Numbered from the stretch's first letter, positions 18,144-27,938 are shown. The stretch is 64,000 bases of DNA from Methylomicrobium sp035916875 (GCF_035916875.1 NZ_JAXUHN010000074.1:1-64000), one strand, 5' to 3'. Notes: generated from the letters alone by a model not told the origin. Numbers and translations are program-made.

Positions 18144-18569
18144 TTACTCCCAGCTTACCACGTCCCGATTCTCGCCTTCGCCGCCTTCTTTTTCATCCGC
18201 ACCGAAAGAAAACAAGTCGAAGGCTCCATGTTCGCCAGGTGCAACATAATGGTATTCGTTTTGCCATGGGTCGAGCGGTACTTTTGACTTGCCCAGATAA
18301 GGGCCATTCCAGCGCTTTGAATTATCGGAGGACTCGACCAGCGCCGACAATCCTTGGGAAGACGTTGGATAACGGTCCATGTCCAGCTTGTACATTTCCA
18401 GCGCCTGGCTTAATTCGGAAATCTGTACCTTTGCCGCCTTGGTCTTGGCTTCCGCCATATGTTTCATGACTTTCGGCCCAACCAGGCCGGCCAACATCGA
18501 AATGATCGCCAACACGACCAGCAATTCCAATAGGGTAAAACCAATTTGTTTGTAATGAATGTGTCTCAT
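18144..18569 (-). CDS. gspG: Type II secretion major pseudopilin GspG
   Basis: This 141-residue major shaft subunit starts at the ATG at 18569. The upstream extension of the open frame to 18710 would bury the prepilin leader and is rejected. Leader MRHIHYKQIG is followed by FTLLELLVVLAIISMLAGLVG. The family signature KLDMDRYPTSSQGLSALV and the calcium-site region near GAFDLFSFGADEKEGGEGE are present. It polymerises to push substrates through GspD. It lies between gspF (153 bases upstream) and gspH. The 18570-18722 gap is longer than elsewhere in the operon and could hold extra translational signals. Confidence 0.93.
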   Translation of the reverse strand: MRHIHYKQIGFTLLELLVVLAIISMLAGLVGPKVMKHMAEAKTKAAKVQISELSQALEMYKLDMDRYPTSSQGLSALVESSDNSKRWNGPYLGKSKVPLDPWQNEYHYVAPGEHGAFDLFSFGADEKEGGEGENRDVVSWE

Positions 18570-18722
18570 TTGTCTGTCAGTATCCACTAAAAATGTTTTA
18601 TCTTTGTAAATGGCATTACCGCTCCAGCGGTAATGCGGCATTCGAAGCATCGCAGCTTCTCTTGTCAGGGAACGCTGAGGCGCACCCCGACCTATGCGCC
18701 GCCCATTCAAAACGCCATGATT

Positions 18723-19940
18723 TTAGAAAGCCAAATCATTGACACTCAAAATGGCCAGCAGAATCGAGACGATGATGCCCGCAATCATCAACCCCAAGGT
18801 GATGATCAGTGCCGGCTCCAGCAAGGCCAGCATACGCTGAATCGCGATTTTCAACTGTTTATCGTAGATTTCCGCCACACGCAGCAGCATTTCTTCCAAA
18901 TGCCCGGTTTCCTCGCCCATTCTAATCATTTGCACGGCCATTTTGGGAAATATTCCGGTTTTGACCAAAGCATCGGACATCCTTTTACCCTGCTTCAACT
19001 CATCTTCCGCATACTGGATTGCCTCCACCAGCACCAGATTGTCCACGGTCTCCTTAACGATGACCAAAGCCGAGAGTATGGAAACGCCATTGCCCAATAA
19101 AGTTCCCAAGGTCCGAGTCATGTTCGCGGTTTCCTTATTGACGATAACCATGTCGGCAAGCGGCAGTTTAAGAAATCGACCGTCCCACACTTTCTTCCTG
19201 ACCGGATCGGCCAATTGAAACCTCATATAACTGACCGCAAAAATCGCGCCGCCGATCAGTAGCCACCAATAACTCTGCAGCCATTCGGCGAGGCCGACCA
19301 CGATCTGAGTCGAAACCGGCAATTGCTGGCCCGCGCTTTCAAACATTTCGGTAAACTGCGGCACCACAAAAATCAGCATCACAAACAACGACGCCAGCGA
19401 CATCACCAGCAGCACCGCCGGGTAGATCAGCGCGGTGCTGACCGTGTCCTTCAATTCGCGCGAGCGCTCCAGGTACTCCGCCAACCGGTTCAACACATCG
19501 CCCAGACTGCCGCCGGCCTCGCCAGCCCGAATCATGTTCAGATAAAAACGCGAAAAAATGCCGGGCTGTTTGTCCAGCGCATCGGCCAGGGAAGAGCCGC
19601 CCTTGACTTTTTCCAACACCCTAGCGATGAGCTTGCTCAGCTTTTCATTGTCTTCGGTTAGATCGATCAACACCGTCAGCGACTTATCCAGCGGCAAGCC
19701 GGAATCGAGCAAGGTCGCCATCTCGCTGGTAAACAACGCGATTTCCTTTTGACTCAGCTTGGTCCGTTTTGCTCCCAGACTCAAACCGAGAAAATTTTTT
19801 GCACTGGCCGGACTGACCTTGATCGGAATGTAACCTTCCGACTGCAAAAGAACAATCAGACTGGACTCATCGCTGGCGTCCCGAACCCCTTCCTCGGTTT
19901 CACCGAGATTGTTGATCGCTTTATAGGAATACAACGGCAT
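18723..19940 (-). CDS. gspF: Type II secretion inner-membrane platform protein GspF
   Basis: A 405-residue polytopic inner-membrane protein with two tandem T2SSF helical domains. The N-terminal marks are MPLYSYKAINNLGETEEG and FTSEMATLLDSGLPLDKSL. The first domain has FYLNMIRAGEAGG, and the second has MIRMGEETGHLEEML. Membrane helices lie near residues 170-195, 220-240 and 375-400. It connects the ATPase GspE to pseudopilus assembly. It starts immediately after gspE. Confidence 0.95.
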   Translation of the reverse strand: MPLYSYKAINNLGETEEGVRDASDESSLIVLLQSEGYIPIKVSPASAKNFLGLSLGAKRTKLSQKEIALFTSEMATLLDSGLPLDKSLTVLIDLTEDNEKLSKLIARVLEKVKGGSSLADALDKQPGIFSRFYLNMIRAGEAGGSLGDVLNRLAEYLERSRELKDTVSTALIYPAVLLVMSLASLFVMLIFVVPQFTEMFESAGQQLPVSTQIVVGLAEWLQSYWWLLIGGAIFAVSYMRFQLADPVRKKVWDGRFLKLPLADMVIVNKETANMTRTLGTLLGNGVSILSALVIVKETVDNLVLVEAIQYAEDELKQGKRMSDALVKTGIFPKMAVQMIRMGEETGHLEEMLLRVAEIYDKQLKIAIQRMLALLEPALIITLGLMIAGIIVSILLAILSVNDLAF

Positions 19941-19941
19941 A

Positions 19942-21654
19942 TCAGGTTTCCGTCGTGACTCTCAACACTTCTTCGAGAGTCGTAGCACCGTCAACCACCT
20001 TGGCCAGACCGTCTTCATACATCGTCCGCATCCCCTCTTCAATCGCCAGTTTCTGAATTTCACCCGCTTCCTCGTGCGCCATGATCAGCTTGCGGATCGG
20101 ATCGGTCATCAGCAAAAACTCGATGATTGCCAAGCGCCCCCGGTAACCCACGCCGCCGCAGGACGAGCAGCCGACCGGTTTAAATAAGGTGATATCGCCT
20201 TCCGGCCGATAACGGCGGAGATTCAAATCATTGACCAGTTCAGGCGGCGCCGGCTGACTCTGTTTGCATTGTGGGCAAAGTTTTCTGACCAGACGCTGCG
20301 CCAGAATGCCGTTTACCGTGGAACTCAACAGATACTCTTCCAGCCCCATATCCAGAAGACGGGTGACGCCCCCCGCCGCATCATTGGTATGCAGCGTCGA
20401 TAACACCAAGTGACCGGTCAGCGCCGATTGCACCGCGATTTTGGCGGTCTCGAGATCGCGCATTTCGCCGATCATGATCACGTCCGGGTCCTGCCGAACG
20501 ATAGAGCGCAGCGCCGACGCAAACGTCAGGCCGATCTGTGGCTTGGCCTGAATCTGATTGACGCCTTCCAATTGATATTCGACAGGATCCTCGACCGTGA
20601 TGATCTTGCGCTCAGACGTATTCAGCAGCTTCAACGCCGCATAAAGCGAGGTCGATTTACCGCTGCCGGTCGGACCGGTAATCAGGATGATGCCGTGCGG
20701 CTGCGCCAGCACCTCAAGGAATTGCTCGGCATGCCGGCCCGAAAACCCCAGGGCAGCGAAATCGAACACCATGTTTTCCTTGTCCAGCAAACGGATCACC
20801 ACGCTTTCGCCGTACATCGTCGGAATCGTCGAAACCCGCAAATCGAGCTCCTTGCCGAGCATTTGCACCTTGATGCGGCCGTCCTGCGGCAGCCGGCGCT
20901 CGGCGATGTTCAGCTTCGCCATGATCTTGATCCGGGAAATTACCGCGGCGGTCGATTTGACCGGCGGCGAATCGATGTCCTGTAACACGCCGTCGATGCG
21001 CAGCCGGACCTTCAAGGTATGTTCGAACGGCTCGATATGAATATCCGACGCCTTGGTTTCGATCGCGCGCTGCATGATAAGATTCACCATCTTGATCACC
21101 GGCGCCTCGCTGGCCAAATCCTTCAAATGTTCCAGATCTTCTTCACCGACTTCATCGACGCTCAGATCATCGACGATACGGTCCATTTGCGAACGACCTT
21201 CGCCATACTGCACTTCCAGCGCCGCATCGATTTCGGACAGCAGACCGACCCTGGTCAAGACTCTTTTGCCGGTCGCAAGTTCCAAGGCATCGATCACGAA
21301 CCGATCTTCAGGATCCATCATCGTAACTTCAATGGCTTCGTCGCTATTCGCCATTCCGATCACATGATAATTCTTTAAAAACCGCAACGACACTGCGTCC
21401 GGCAACGGCGCCTCCAACGGATACTCGCCGGACAGGGTTTTCTCGAAATGCCCGGATTCGACAAACGCGTCGGCCACGTCAAGCTCTGAACACAAGCCCA
21501 GCTTGACCAGCAAATACGGCAGACCTTCTGCGATGGAAGACTTCTGCATCCGCTCGACCTTTTTCAATTCGTTGGCGGTCAGCTTGTTTTTATCGAGCAG
21601 AATTTTCAGAAAGGATTGATATGGTTTCGTTGCATTTTCCGTTACGATTTCCAT
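19942..21654 (-). CDS. gspE: Type II secretion ATPase GspE
   Basis: About 570 residues from the ATG at 21654, which has GAGGGATT before it; the upstream ATG at 21687 has none. The hexameric motor that powers pseudopilus assembly. N1E/N2E domains come first, then Walker A GPTGSGKSTSLYAALK, the Asp box and Walker B of the IRQDPDVIMIGEMRD type, and a His box in HLVLSTLHTNDAAGG. The zinc-binding tetracysteine is present as CPQC and CSSC about 35 residues apart. First gene of the eleven-gene operon; a degenerate regulator gene lies just upstream. Confidence 0.95.
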   Translation of the reverse strand: MEIVTENATKPYQSFLKILLDKNKLTANELKKVERMQKSSIAEGLPYLLVKLGLCSELDVADAFVESGHFEKTLSGEYPLEAPLPDAVSLRFLKNYHVIGMANSDEAIEVTMMDPEDRFVIDALELATGKRVLTRVGLLSEIDAALEVQYGEGRSQMDRIVDDLSVDEVGEEDLEHLKDLASEAPVIKMVNLIMQRAIETKASDIHIEPFEHTLKVRLRIDGVLQDIDSPPVKSTAAVISRIKIMAKLNIAERRLPQDGRIKVQMLGKELDLRVSTIPTMYGESVVIRLLDKENMVFDFAALGFSGRHAEQFLEVLAQPHGIILITGPTGSGKSTSLYAALKLLNTSERKIITVEDPVEYQLEGVNQIQAKPQIGLTFASALRSIVRQDPDVIMIGEMRDLETAKIAVQSALTGHLVLSTLHTNDAAGGVTRLLDMGLEEYLLSSTVNGILAQRLVRKLCPQCKQSQPAPPELVNDLNLRRYRPEGDITLFKPVGCSSCGGVGYRGRLAIIEFLLMTDPIRKLIMAHEEAGEIQKLAIEEGMRTMYEDGLAKVVDGATTLEEVLRVTTET

Positions 21655-21749
21655 GCTGAATCCCTCAAAGGCTCGATACACTGGCAAAAATTGACTATCT
21701 TACGAACTGTATAGCACCAGCAGAATGCAAATAATGAATATGACGTAGA

Positions 21750-22494
21750 TTACTCCAAATCTTGAAAGGATTTACCCTGGCTGGACATATAACGCAAATT
21801 ATATTTATCGATCAAGCAATACAAAGTGACGTGAGAAACATTAAAAATTTTCGCCGCCTTGGCGATATCGATATTATTTAGCATAACGCATTGCCGAAAG
21901 AATTGCATCCTGATCCGCTTTTGCGCGATAAGTGAATAGCAACAAGTTCATTGGCATTTCTTGAGCTCTCTAAGTCATTGATTTGCTATTCACAGGTTGC
22001 AAACGAACTTCTCGCGAAGCACTTATTCTTCCAATGTCGACAAATAACGTTTACGGATGTGCCTTTCCAGGTCCAAATCTTCAAGCGAATACCGCTCTTA
22101 TTCTCCGACAGCAACAACGCCCGATCGACGCCGACTGTCAATTCCCGACATCGTTTAACAAGCGGCACGGATAAAAGGCCGTGATAAGGCCCGCAGCGAA
22201 ATTTTGTGAATGGTCGCCGCCGCCCAATCGTAGACATGCTCCAAATCGGCGTAACCGCTCGGGTATACCAAGCCGGCGGGCGGCATGATGCCGTAATGGT
22301 AGCCGATCACTTTTTCCAATTTGTCCAGATACACCGGATCGTCCAGCGATTCGACCAATACCGGCCCACCAAAAGTCAAATTCATCGATCAAGGCAAGCG
22401 CTTGCGCTATGCTTGCGGCGCCAAACACTTCCCAATCGGATGCCTGAACCATCTTCTGAATGGAGTCATCCTCGCCATCCTGCTTGAAAAGCAA
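21750..22494 (-). pseudogene. Degenerate VpsR-like/Fis-type transcriptional regulator
   Basis: Reading the minus strand, 22494 to about 22375 encodes MLFKQDGEDDSIQKMVQASD and then WEVFGAASIAQALALIDE. After one frame shift this continues as FGGPVLVESLDDPVYLDKLE to about 22200. Both pieces resemble the receiver-like N-terminal domain of VpsR-type sigma-54 activators. Then, at about 21930-21750, another open piece ends with NNIDIAKAAKIFNVSHVTLY and KYNLRYMSSQ before a stop, a Fis-type helix-turn-helix. The central AAA+ domain (normally about 230 residues) is gone, leaving about 200 bases of untranslatable sequence. The gene is therefore shifted and internally deleted. It sits upstream of gspE and on the same strand. 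Confidence 0.6.
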
Positions 22495-22633
22495 TACCTT
22501 CCTTTTTCATAAACATTCGACTCCGTTAGATTGCAGACGTTTAGCAATGAACGGACAACGGCAGATACAAATTTCTTCAGGAACGTTTAAAAATGACTTA
22601 TCGCATTTCTCCCATTGGGGCAAATGGGCAGGG

Positions 22634-23644
22634 TTAGCGAACGGCTTGCTTCGAATCAGTCCCTGCGACCTCCTTAACCAACTTGGGAACCAAATAACCA
22701 GGCAACTTGGCCTGGATTTGCCGCATCAGTTCTAAAGCTTCGTTTTCGCTAACTTCAAAATGCCCCGCGCCGCTGACCTTATCCAATAAATGAAGATAAT
22801 AGGGTATCACGCCATTCTTAAATAACCCTTCGCTGAGCGCGACCAAATCGGCAGCATTATCGTTGACGCCGCGTAGCAACACCGACTGATTCAATAATAC
22901 GATGCCGCTTTGTTTGAGCTGGCGGCAAGCCTCGGATACCCGCCCGGTGATTTCGTTCGAATGATTGCAGTGCAAAACCAGCACGACCGGTTTGGCAGTT
23001 TGCGTCAGAACTTCCAGTAAACCTTGGGTGATCCGGGCCGGCAGCACGATCGGCAAACGGCTGTGGATTCTGATCCGTTTGACGTGAGCGATGCCGGCCA
23101 ATTGGCGAAACAAGCGATTTAGGCGGTCATCGCTCAGTAATAAAGGATCGCCGCCACTTAGTATCACTTCGGAGATGTCCGGATTTCCACGAATGTAACG
23201 CAACGCGCCGATTTCTTTTTCCTTGCCGAGTTGTAAGTCGGCATAGGGAAAGCTCCGGCGGAAACAATAGCGACAATTAATCGCGCAACTGCCGGTGTTG
23301 ATCAGCAAAACCCGGCCGTGATATTTATGCAGCACACCCGCTTCGTTTGCCGCTTCGAGATCGCCGACCGGATTATTGTTGTAACCCGGATAAACCCGAA
23401 TTTCATCACGAATCGGCAGCACTTGCCTGAGCAGCGGATCTTGCGAATTGCCTTTTTCGATCGCCTCGGCAAAACTGCGGGGAACCTTTATCGGAAAATC
23501 GCCGGCAGCATCTTTTGACACGGGCAGTTGTTCTATAGGTAGATTCAGATAGGCGCAAAGTTCGCCAATGTCGGTAAAGGCTTCGGCAAGCTGCTGTTGC
23601 CAGTTTTTCGCAAAATGGTCGGTCTGTTCGTTGAATTCCGGCAT
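22634..23644 (-). CDS. epmB: EF-P (R)-beta-lysine synthase EpmB (lysine 2,3-aminomutase-like)
   Basis: This 336-residue radical SAM, PLP-dependent enzyme converts lysine to beta-lysine for EF-P modification. The Fe-S motif is CAINCRYC (C-x3-C-x2-C). The PLP lysine is probably the K of LHLLDKVSGAGHF, and HGRVLLINTGSC precedes the cluster as in the family. The length matches EpmB (about 340) and not the longer catabolic KamA. It is divergent from efp (23728) with an 83-base gap that holds the efp promoter, and epmA follows efp, so the pathway assignment is strongly supported by context. Confidence 0.93.
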   Translation of the reverse strand: MPEFNEQTDHFAKNWQQQLAEAFTDIGELCAYLNLPIEQLPVSKDAAGDFPIKVPRSFAEAIEKGNSQDPLLRQVLPIRDEIRVYPGYNNNPVGDLEAANEAGVLHKYHGRVLLINTGSCAINCRYCFRRSFPYADLQLGKEKEIGALRYIRGNPDISEVILSGGDPLLLSDDRLNRLFRQLAGIAHVKRIRIHSRLPIVLPARITQGLLEVLTQTAKPVVLVLHCNHSNEITGRVSEACRQLKQSGIVLLNQSVLLRGVNDNAADLVALSEGLFKNGVIPYYLHLLDKVSGAGHFEVSENEALELMRQIQAKLPGYLVPKLVKEVAGTDSKQAVR

Positions 23645-23685
23645 GAATGGACGTTTTCGAGGTTTCTATTGGCAAGGGCCTCTAT

Positions 23686-23691
23686 TATAAT
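23686..23691 (+). promoter_or_regulatory. Putative -10 box for efp
   Basis: TATAAT at 23686-23691, 37 bases before the efp ATG. No convincing -35 box at 17 bases. A good ribosome site (GAGGAAAT) precedes the start. Confidence 0.4.
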
Positions 23692-23727
23692 GGTTGAATT
23701 TTACATTGCTTTAGGTTTGAGGAAATA

Positions 23728-24297
23728 ATGGCCACATACAGCACCAACGAATTTAGGGGCGGACTCAAAGTCATGCTGGATAATGATCCGTGCGCGATCA
23801 TTGAAAATGAATTTGTAAAACCAGGCAAGGGTCAGGCGTTCAACCGGGTCAAAATCCGCAACCTGAAAACCGGCCGGGTGATCGAAAGAACGTTCAAATC
23901 GGGTGAAACGCTGGAAGGAGCGGATGTGGTCGATGTCGAAATGCAATACCTGTACAACGACGGCGAGTTCCGCAATTTCATGAAGCCCGACACGTTCGAA
24001 CAGTATCAGGCCGATGAAAAAGCCGTCGGCGATGCGGCACAATGGCTGAAAGACCAGGATTTCTGCACCGTGACTTTGTGGAACGATGTACCGTTATCGG
24101 TCACCGCGGCGAATTTCGTTGAACTCGCGATTGTCGAAACCGATCCTGGCGTGCGCGGCGATACCTCGGGCGGTGGCGGAAAACCGGCGAAGCTGGAAAC
24201 GGGCGCGGTCGTGCGCGTGCCGTTGTTCGTGCAAACCGGCGAGGTGATCAAAGTCGACACCCGCACCGGCGAATATGTTTCCCGGGTCAAGGACTAA
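23728..24297 (+). CDS. efp: Elongation factor P
   Basis: A 189-residue translation factor that rescues ribosomes stalled at polyproline. It has the three-domain layout: KOW-like N-terminus (STNEFRGGLKVMLDNDPCAI), the modification loop FVKPGKGQAF with Lys34 as the acceptor, then two OB domains ending with VDTRTGEYVSRVKD. Lys34 is the residue that EpmA beta-lysylates in E. coli, and both epmA and epmB flank this gene. No epmC (hydroxylase) is seen nearby. Confidence 0.97.
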   Translation: MATYSTNEFRGGLKVMLDNDPCAIIENEFVKPGKGQAFNRVKIRNLKTGRVIERTFKSGETLEGADVVDVEMQYLYNDGEFRNFMKPDTFEQYQADEKAVGDAAQWLKDQDFCTVTLWNDVPLSVTAANFVELAIVETDPGVRGDTSGGGGKPAKLETGAVVRVPLFVQTGEVIKVDTRTGEYVSRVKD

Positions 24298-24305
24298 TGA
24301 CTAAA

Positions 24306-24332
24306 GGGCGGATGCGCTCCGCACATCCGCCC
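24306..24332. repeat. Hairpin after efp
   Basis: GGGCGGATG (24306-24314) pairs perfectly with CATCCGCCC (24324-24332) across a 9-base loop. There is no T-run, so it is more a REP-like palindrome or mRNA 3' end stabiliser than a classic terminator. It separates efp from epmA. Confidence 0.55.
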
Positions 24333-24410
24333 ACTCCCCATATCTGATCAGCCCCAATATTAAGAGCGGCTTTACCTCGACGCGCTCTGCATACATCGCA
24401 ACACTTTCCG

Positions 24411-25412
24411 ATGACCGATCAAGCCGAATCCGCGGCAAGCGACTGGCGACCCAGTTGCACGCCGGACATTTTATCGTGCAGAGCGCAAATGCTGCGGCAG
24501 ATTCGCGAGTTTTTTTGGGAAAGAGGGATGCTCGAAGTCGAAACGCCGCTGCTCAGCCGGACCATCGGCACCGATCCTCAACTGGCTTTTTTCAGCACCG
24601 AATTCGAATTTCATCCCGCACGGCAAACCCTCTACCTGCAGACGTCGCCCGAATTCGCGATGAAGCGGCTATTGGCCGCCAGCTCGGGATCGATCTATCA
24701 AATCTGCAAGGCATTTCGGAACGGCGAAGCCGGGCGTTTTCATAATCCCGAATTCACGCTGCTCGAGTGGTACCGGGTTGGTTTTCGGCTGCCCGACTTG
24801 ATGGACGATTGCGAGGCGTTGATCGAAACCTTATTCGCCGGCCATAGGCCTTTGCTGGCGGCGCAGCGATTGAGTTACTGTTCACTGTTTGCTGAATATA
24901 CCGGCCTGAATGCGGCCGAGTTTTCATATGCCGATTATTGCGCTTATGCTTCAGCCGAAGGATTATCCGAAGCCGCCACGCTCTGCGGCGAAGATCATGC
25001 AATCTGGCTTGATTTTTTGTTCAGCCATCAAGTTCAGCCGCACCTGGGAAGCAACCGCTTATGCATGGTTTATGGCTATCCGGCCTGTCAATCCTCGTTG
25101 GCGCGCTTGAACGAACTGAATCCGATGATCACGGACCGCGTCGAATTGTTCATCGACGGCGTTGAACTGGGCAACGGCTTTTTCGAACTGGCCGATGCGG
25201 AAGAACAAAACCGACGTTTTGATCGGGAAATAGCCGTTAGGAAACAGCAACATTTAGCGCCCGTGAACAAGGACGAGCGCCTGATCGCGGCACTGACCGC
25301 GGGGCTGCCCGATTGTTCGGGCATCGCAATAGGCATCGATCGCTTGCTGATGGTGCTGCTCGAGAAACCTTCGATTGACGATGTGCTCAGTTTTCCGATA
25401 ACCCGGGCATAA
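24411..25412 (+). CDS. epmA: EF-P lysine ligase EpmA (PoxA/GenX)
   Basis: A 333-residue class II lysyl-tRNA synthetase paralogue without the anticodon-binding domain, which attaches beta-lysine to EF-P Lys34. Class II motifs are visible: motif 1 region LEVETPLLSRTIGTDPQL, motif 2 CKAFRNGEAGRFHNPEFTLL, and motif 3 GIAIGIDRLLMVL. The length matches EpmA (about 325), against about 500 for LysRS. It lies 113 bases after efp on the same strand. With epmB opposite, the window carries the complete beta-lysylation set. Confidence 0.94.
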   Translation: MTDQAESAASDWRPSCTPDILSCRAQMLRQIREFFWERGMLEVETPLLSRTIGTDPQLAFFSTEFEFHPARQTLYLQTSPEFAMKRLLAASSGSIYQICKAFRNGEAGRFHNPEFTLLEWYRVGFRLPDLMDDCEALIETLFAGHRPLLAAQRLSYCSLFAEYTGLNAAEFSYADYCAYASAEGLSEAATLCGEDHAIWLDFLFSHQVQPHLGSNRLCMVYGYPACQSSLARLNELNPMITDRVELFIDGVELGNGFFELADAEEQNRRFDREIAVRKQQHLAPVNKDERLIAALTAGLPDCSGIAIGIDRLLMVLLEKPSIDDVLSFPITRA

Positions 25413-25431
25413 GCTGTGCAAATAAATTCTT

Positions 25432-25441
25432 ATGATATAAT
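25432..25441 (+). promoter_or_regulatory. Putative extended -10 promoter for bamA
   Basis: TGATATAAT (25433-25441) matches an extended -10 box, about 50 bases before the likely bamA start. The -35 region is poor. Confidence 0.4.
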
Positions 25442-25492
25442 CGAAATAACTGCCTTAAGAATCAGAGATTGCCGCACCCTTTTGCCTACTCC

Positions 25493-27838
25493 ATGATGTC
25501 AAAACCTTTTGTCCTTCTATTTTTGCTGTGCTTGCTGTTGTGTGGGACAGCCGCAGCTGATGAGGAATTCATCGTAACTGATATAAAGGTGAAAGGCTTG
25601 CAGCGGATCTCGCAAGGCACCGTTTATAACTATCTTCCGGTCAACATCGGCGAAAAGTTTTCCCTGGACAATGCCGGCCCCGCAATCAAGGCGCTGTTCA
25701 AGACCGGATTCTTTAAGGACATTTCGCTGGAACGCGAAGGATCGACATTGATAGTCAATGTGGTCGAACGTCCTTCGATCGCCAAAATCATTATCGAGGG
25801 CAACAAAGATCTGAGCAAGGACGATCTGACCAAGGCACTGAACTCGATCGGCATGTCGGAAGGCAAAGTATTCAACAAGCAGATACTCGACAAAGTCGAA
25901 CAGGAATTGAATCGGCAATATCTAAGCCACGGCAAATACGCGCTCAAAATCAAAACAGAGGTCACCAATTTGACCCGCAACCGTGTCGGCATACAAATCA
26001 AGATTTCCGAAGGCCGCGTCACCAAAATCAAACAAATCAATATCGTCGGCAACAAGGCGTTTGACGACAAGACCTTGCTCAAGCAACTGGAATTGAGCAC
26101 GACGAATCTGTTGTCCTTCTACACTAAAAACGACCAGTATTCCAAGCAGAAACTGCAGGCCGACCTGGAAACGCTACGCTCTTATTATCTGGACAAGGGC
26201 TACATCAATTTTTCGATCGAATCGACTCAGGTTGCTATCACGCCGGATAAAAAAGATATTTATGTCACGATCAATGTTAAGGAAGGCGATATCTATACGC
26301 TAGACAAGGTCAAACTGGCCGGCAATCTGATCGTGCCGCCCGAGCAAATGATCAAACTGGTCGGCATCGGTCCCGGCGAAGTTTTTTCCAGAAAACAAGC
26401 CACCGAAACATCAAAGGCGATCTCGGATCGTCTGGGCGATGAAGGCTACACCTTCGCAAACGTGAACATGGTGCCGGAAATCAACGAAAACAACAAAACG
26501 GTCGTGATGACCTTTTTTGTCGATCCGGGCAAACGCGCCTATGTTCGCCATATCAATTTTTCCGGCAACACCAAGACGCGCGACGAAGTGCTACGTCGGG
26601 AAATGCGGCAGATGGAAGCGAGCTGGGCGTCCGGATCGAAGATTGAACGCTCGAAAACCCGTCTTGAGCGTTTGGGTTATTTTGAGGACGTCAATGTCGA
26701 AACCCCGCAGGCCGTCGGCACCGCGGACCAGATTGACGTGAACTACAAGGTCACCGAAAAAGCATCGGGCAACTTATCGGCTGGTGTCGGCTATTCGCAG
26801 GTGCAGGGAATCGTGGTGAATGCGAATATTACGCAGGACAACGTCTTCGGTTCGGGCAAACGCGTCAATCTCGCTTTCAACAACAGTAGCTATATCACCA
26901 GTTATCAATTCGGTTTTTTTAACCCATATTTCAATGTGGACGGCGTCAGCCAGGGTTATAATCTTGGTTATACCAGCCGAAATCTGTCCAATATTAATAT
27001 TTCTCGTTATTCAACCAACATCGCGAATGCGGGCATCAATTTTGGAATTCCCCTCAATGAGTATGACAACTTACGCTTCGACACGGATCTGAAACATACT
27101 TCTTTGACAAACACCGCCAGCTCATCGATTGAAATTCAGGATTTCGTCCATCAGGAAGGCGACAGCTTTGTCACTCTGGCACCGAGTATAAACTGGACAC
27201 ATGATACCCTGAACCGCGCGATTTTCCCTACAAAGGGATTTCAACAGCGTCTGTCGGGAATGATCACGACTCCATTTAGCGACCTCGAATATTTTAAAAT
27301 CAACTCTAAAACTCAGCTCTACTTGCCGCTGTCCCAGGCTTTAACTTTAAGACTCCTGGGCGATATCGGCTATGGTGATGGTTACGGCAAGACTTCTTCA
27401 TTGCCTTTTTTTGAAAATTATTTCCTAGGCGGTACGGCTGGCGTCCGCGGTTTCAAAAACTACACGTTGGGCCCAAAGGATCATTATTGCAGTGTTGCTT
27501 ATAATCCGCCAACTCCTTGTCAAGGGCAAGTGTCTTCCAAATACCCACTTGGCGGCTCCACCAAAGTTATGGGTAGCGCCGAATTGTTTTTCCCGGTCCC
27601 TTTTCTTTCAGACGTCAAATCGGTCCGCATGGGTGCCTTTTTCGATGCCGGAACACTTTCGGACTCTTTGAACTTTAATGATGTAAAATATTCAACCGGC
27701 ATCTCAGGTGAATGGCTGTCCCCCTTCGGCGCTTTATCGGTCAGCGCCGCTATGCCTTTGAACGCTAAATCAGGGACTGCGACCGATATCGGCGATCAGA
27801 AACAATTTTTCCAATTCAATTTCGGGCAGAACTTCTAA
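25493..27838 (+). CDS. bamA: Outer-membrane assembly factor BamA
   Basis: This core of the BAM complex folds and inserts outer-membrane beta-barrels. Signal peptide MMSKPFVLLFLLCLLLC...TAAA is cleaved before DEEF. Five POTRA domains follow to about residue 420. The 16-strand barrel has the VRGF motif (GTAGVRGFKNYTLGPKDH) and a terminal Phe (FQFNFGQNF). A TTG at 25469 would add eight residues, but the paired ATGs at 25493/25496 give a cleaner signal peptide; neither has a strong ribosome site. skp, fabZ, lpxA and rnhB follow in conserved order. Upstream is epmA, not the common rseP. Confidence 0.95.
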   Translation: MMSKPFVLLFLLCLLLCGTAAADEEFIVTDIKVKGLQRISQGTVYNYLPVNIGEKFSLDNAGPAIKALFKTGFFKDISLEREGSTLIVNVVERPSIAKIIIEGNKDLSKDDLTKALNSIGMSEGKVFNKQILDKVEQELNRQYLSHGKYALKIKTEVTNLTRNRVGIQIKISEGRVTKIKQINIVGNKAFDDKTLLKQLELSTTNLLSFYTKNDQYSKQKLQADLETLRSYYLDKGYINFSIESTQVAITPDKKDIYVTINVKEGDIYTLDKVKLAGNLIVPPEQMIKLVGIGPGEVFSRKQATETSKAISDRLGDEGYTFANVNMVPEINENNKTVVMTFFVDPGKRAYVRHINFSGNTKTRDEVLRREMRQMEASWASGSKIERSKTRLERLGYFEDVNVETPQAVGTADQIDVNYKVTEKASGNLSAGVGYSQVQGIVVNANITQDNVFGSGKRVNLAFNNSSYITSYQFGFFNPYFNVDGVSQGYNLGYTSRNLSNINISRYSTNIANAGINFGIPLNEYDNLRFDTDLKHTSLTNTASSSIEIQDFVHQEGDSFVTLAPSINWTHDTLNRAIFPTKGFQQRLSGMITTPFSDLEYFKINSKTQLYLPLSQALTLRLLGDIGYGDGYGKTSSLPFFENYFLGGTAGVRGFKNYTLGPKDHYCSVAYNPPTPCQGQVSSKYPLGGSTKVMGSAELFFPVPFLSDVKSVRMGAFFDAGTLSDSLNFNDVKYSTGISGEWLSPFGALSVSAAMPLNAKSGTATDIGDQKQFFQFNFGQNF

Positions 27839-27938
27839 AGCAAGTTGTTTTGGCTTAATTTTACTTATCCCCTATAATTTACAAAATTTACCCCCCCAAT
27901 TCTTACACTTTAAACTCCCCATGGAGACTCGAGTCACG

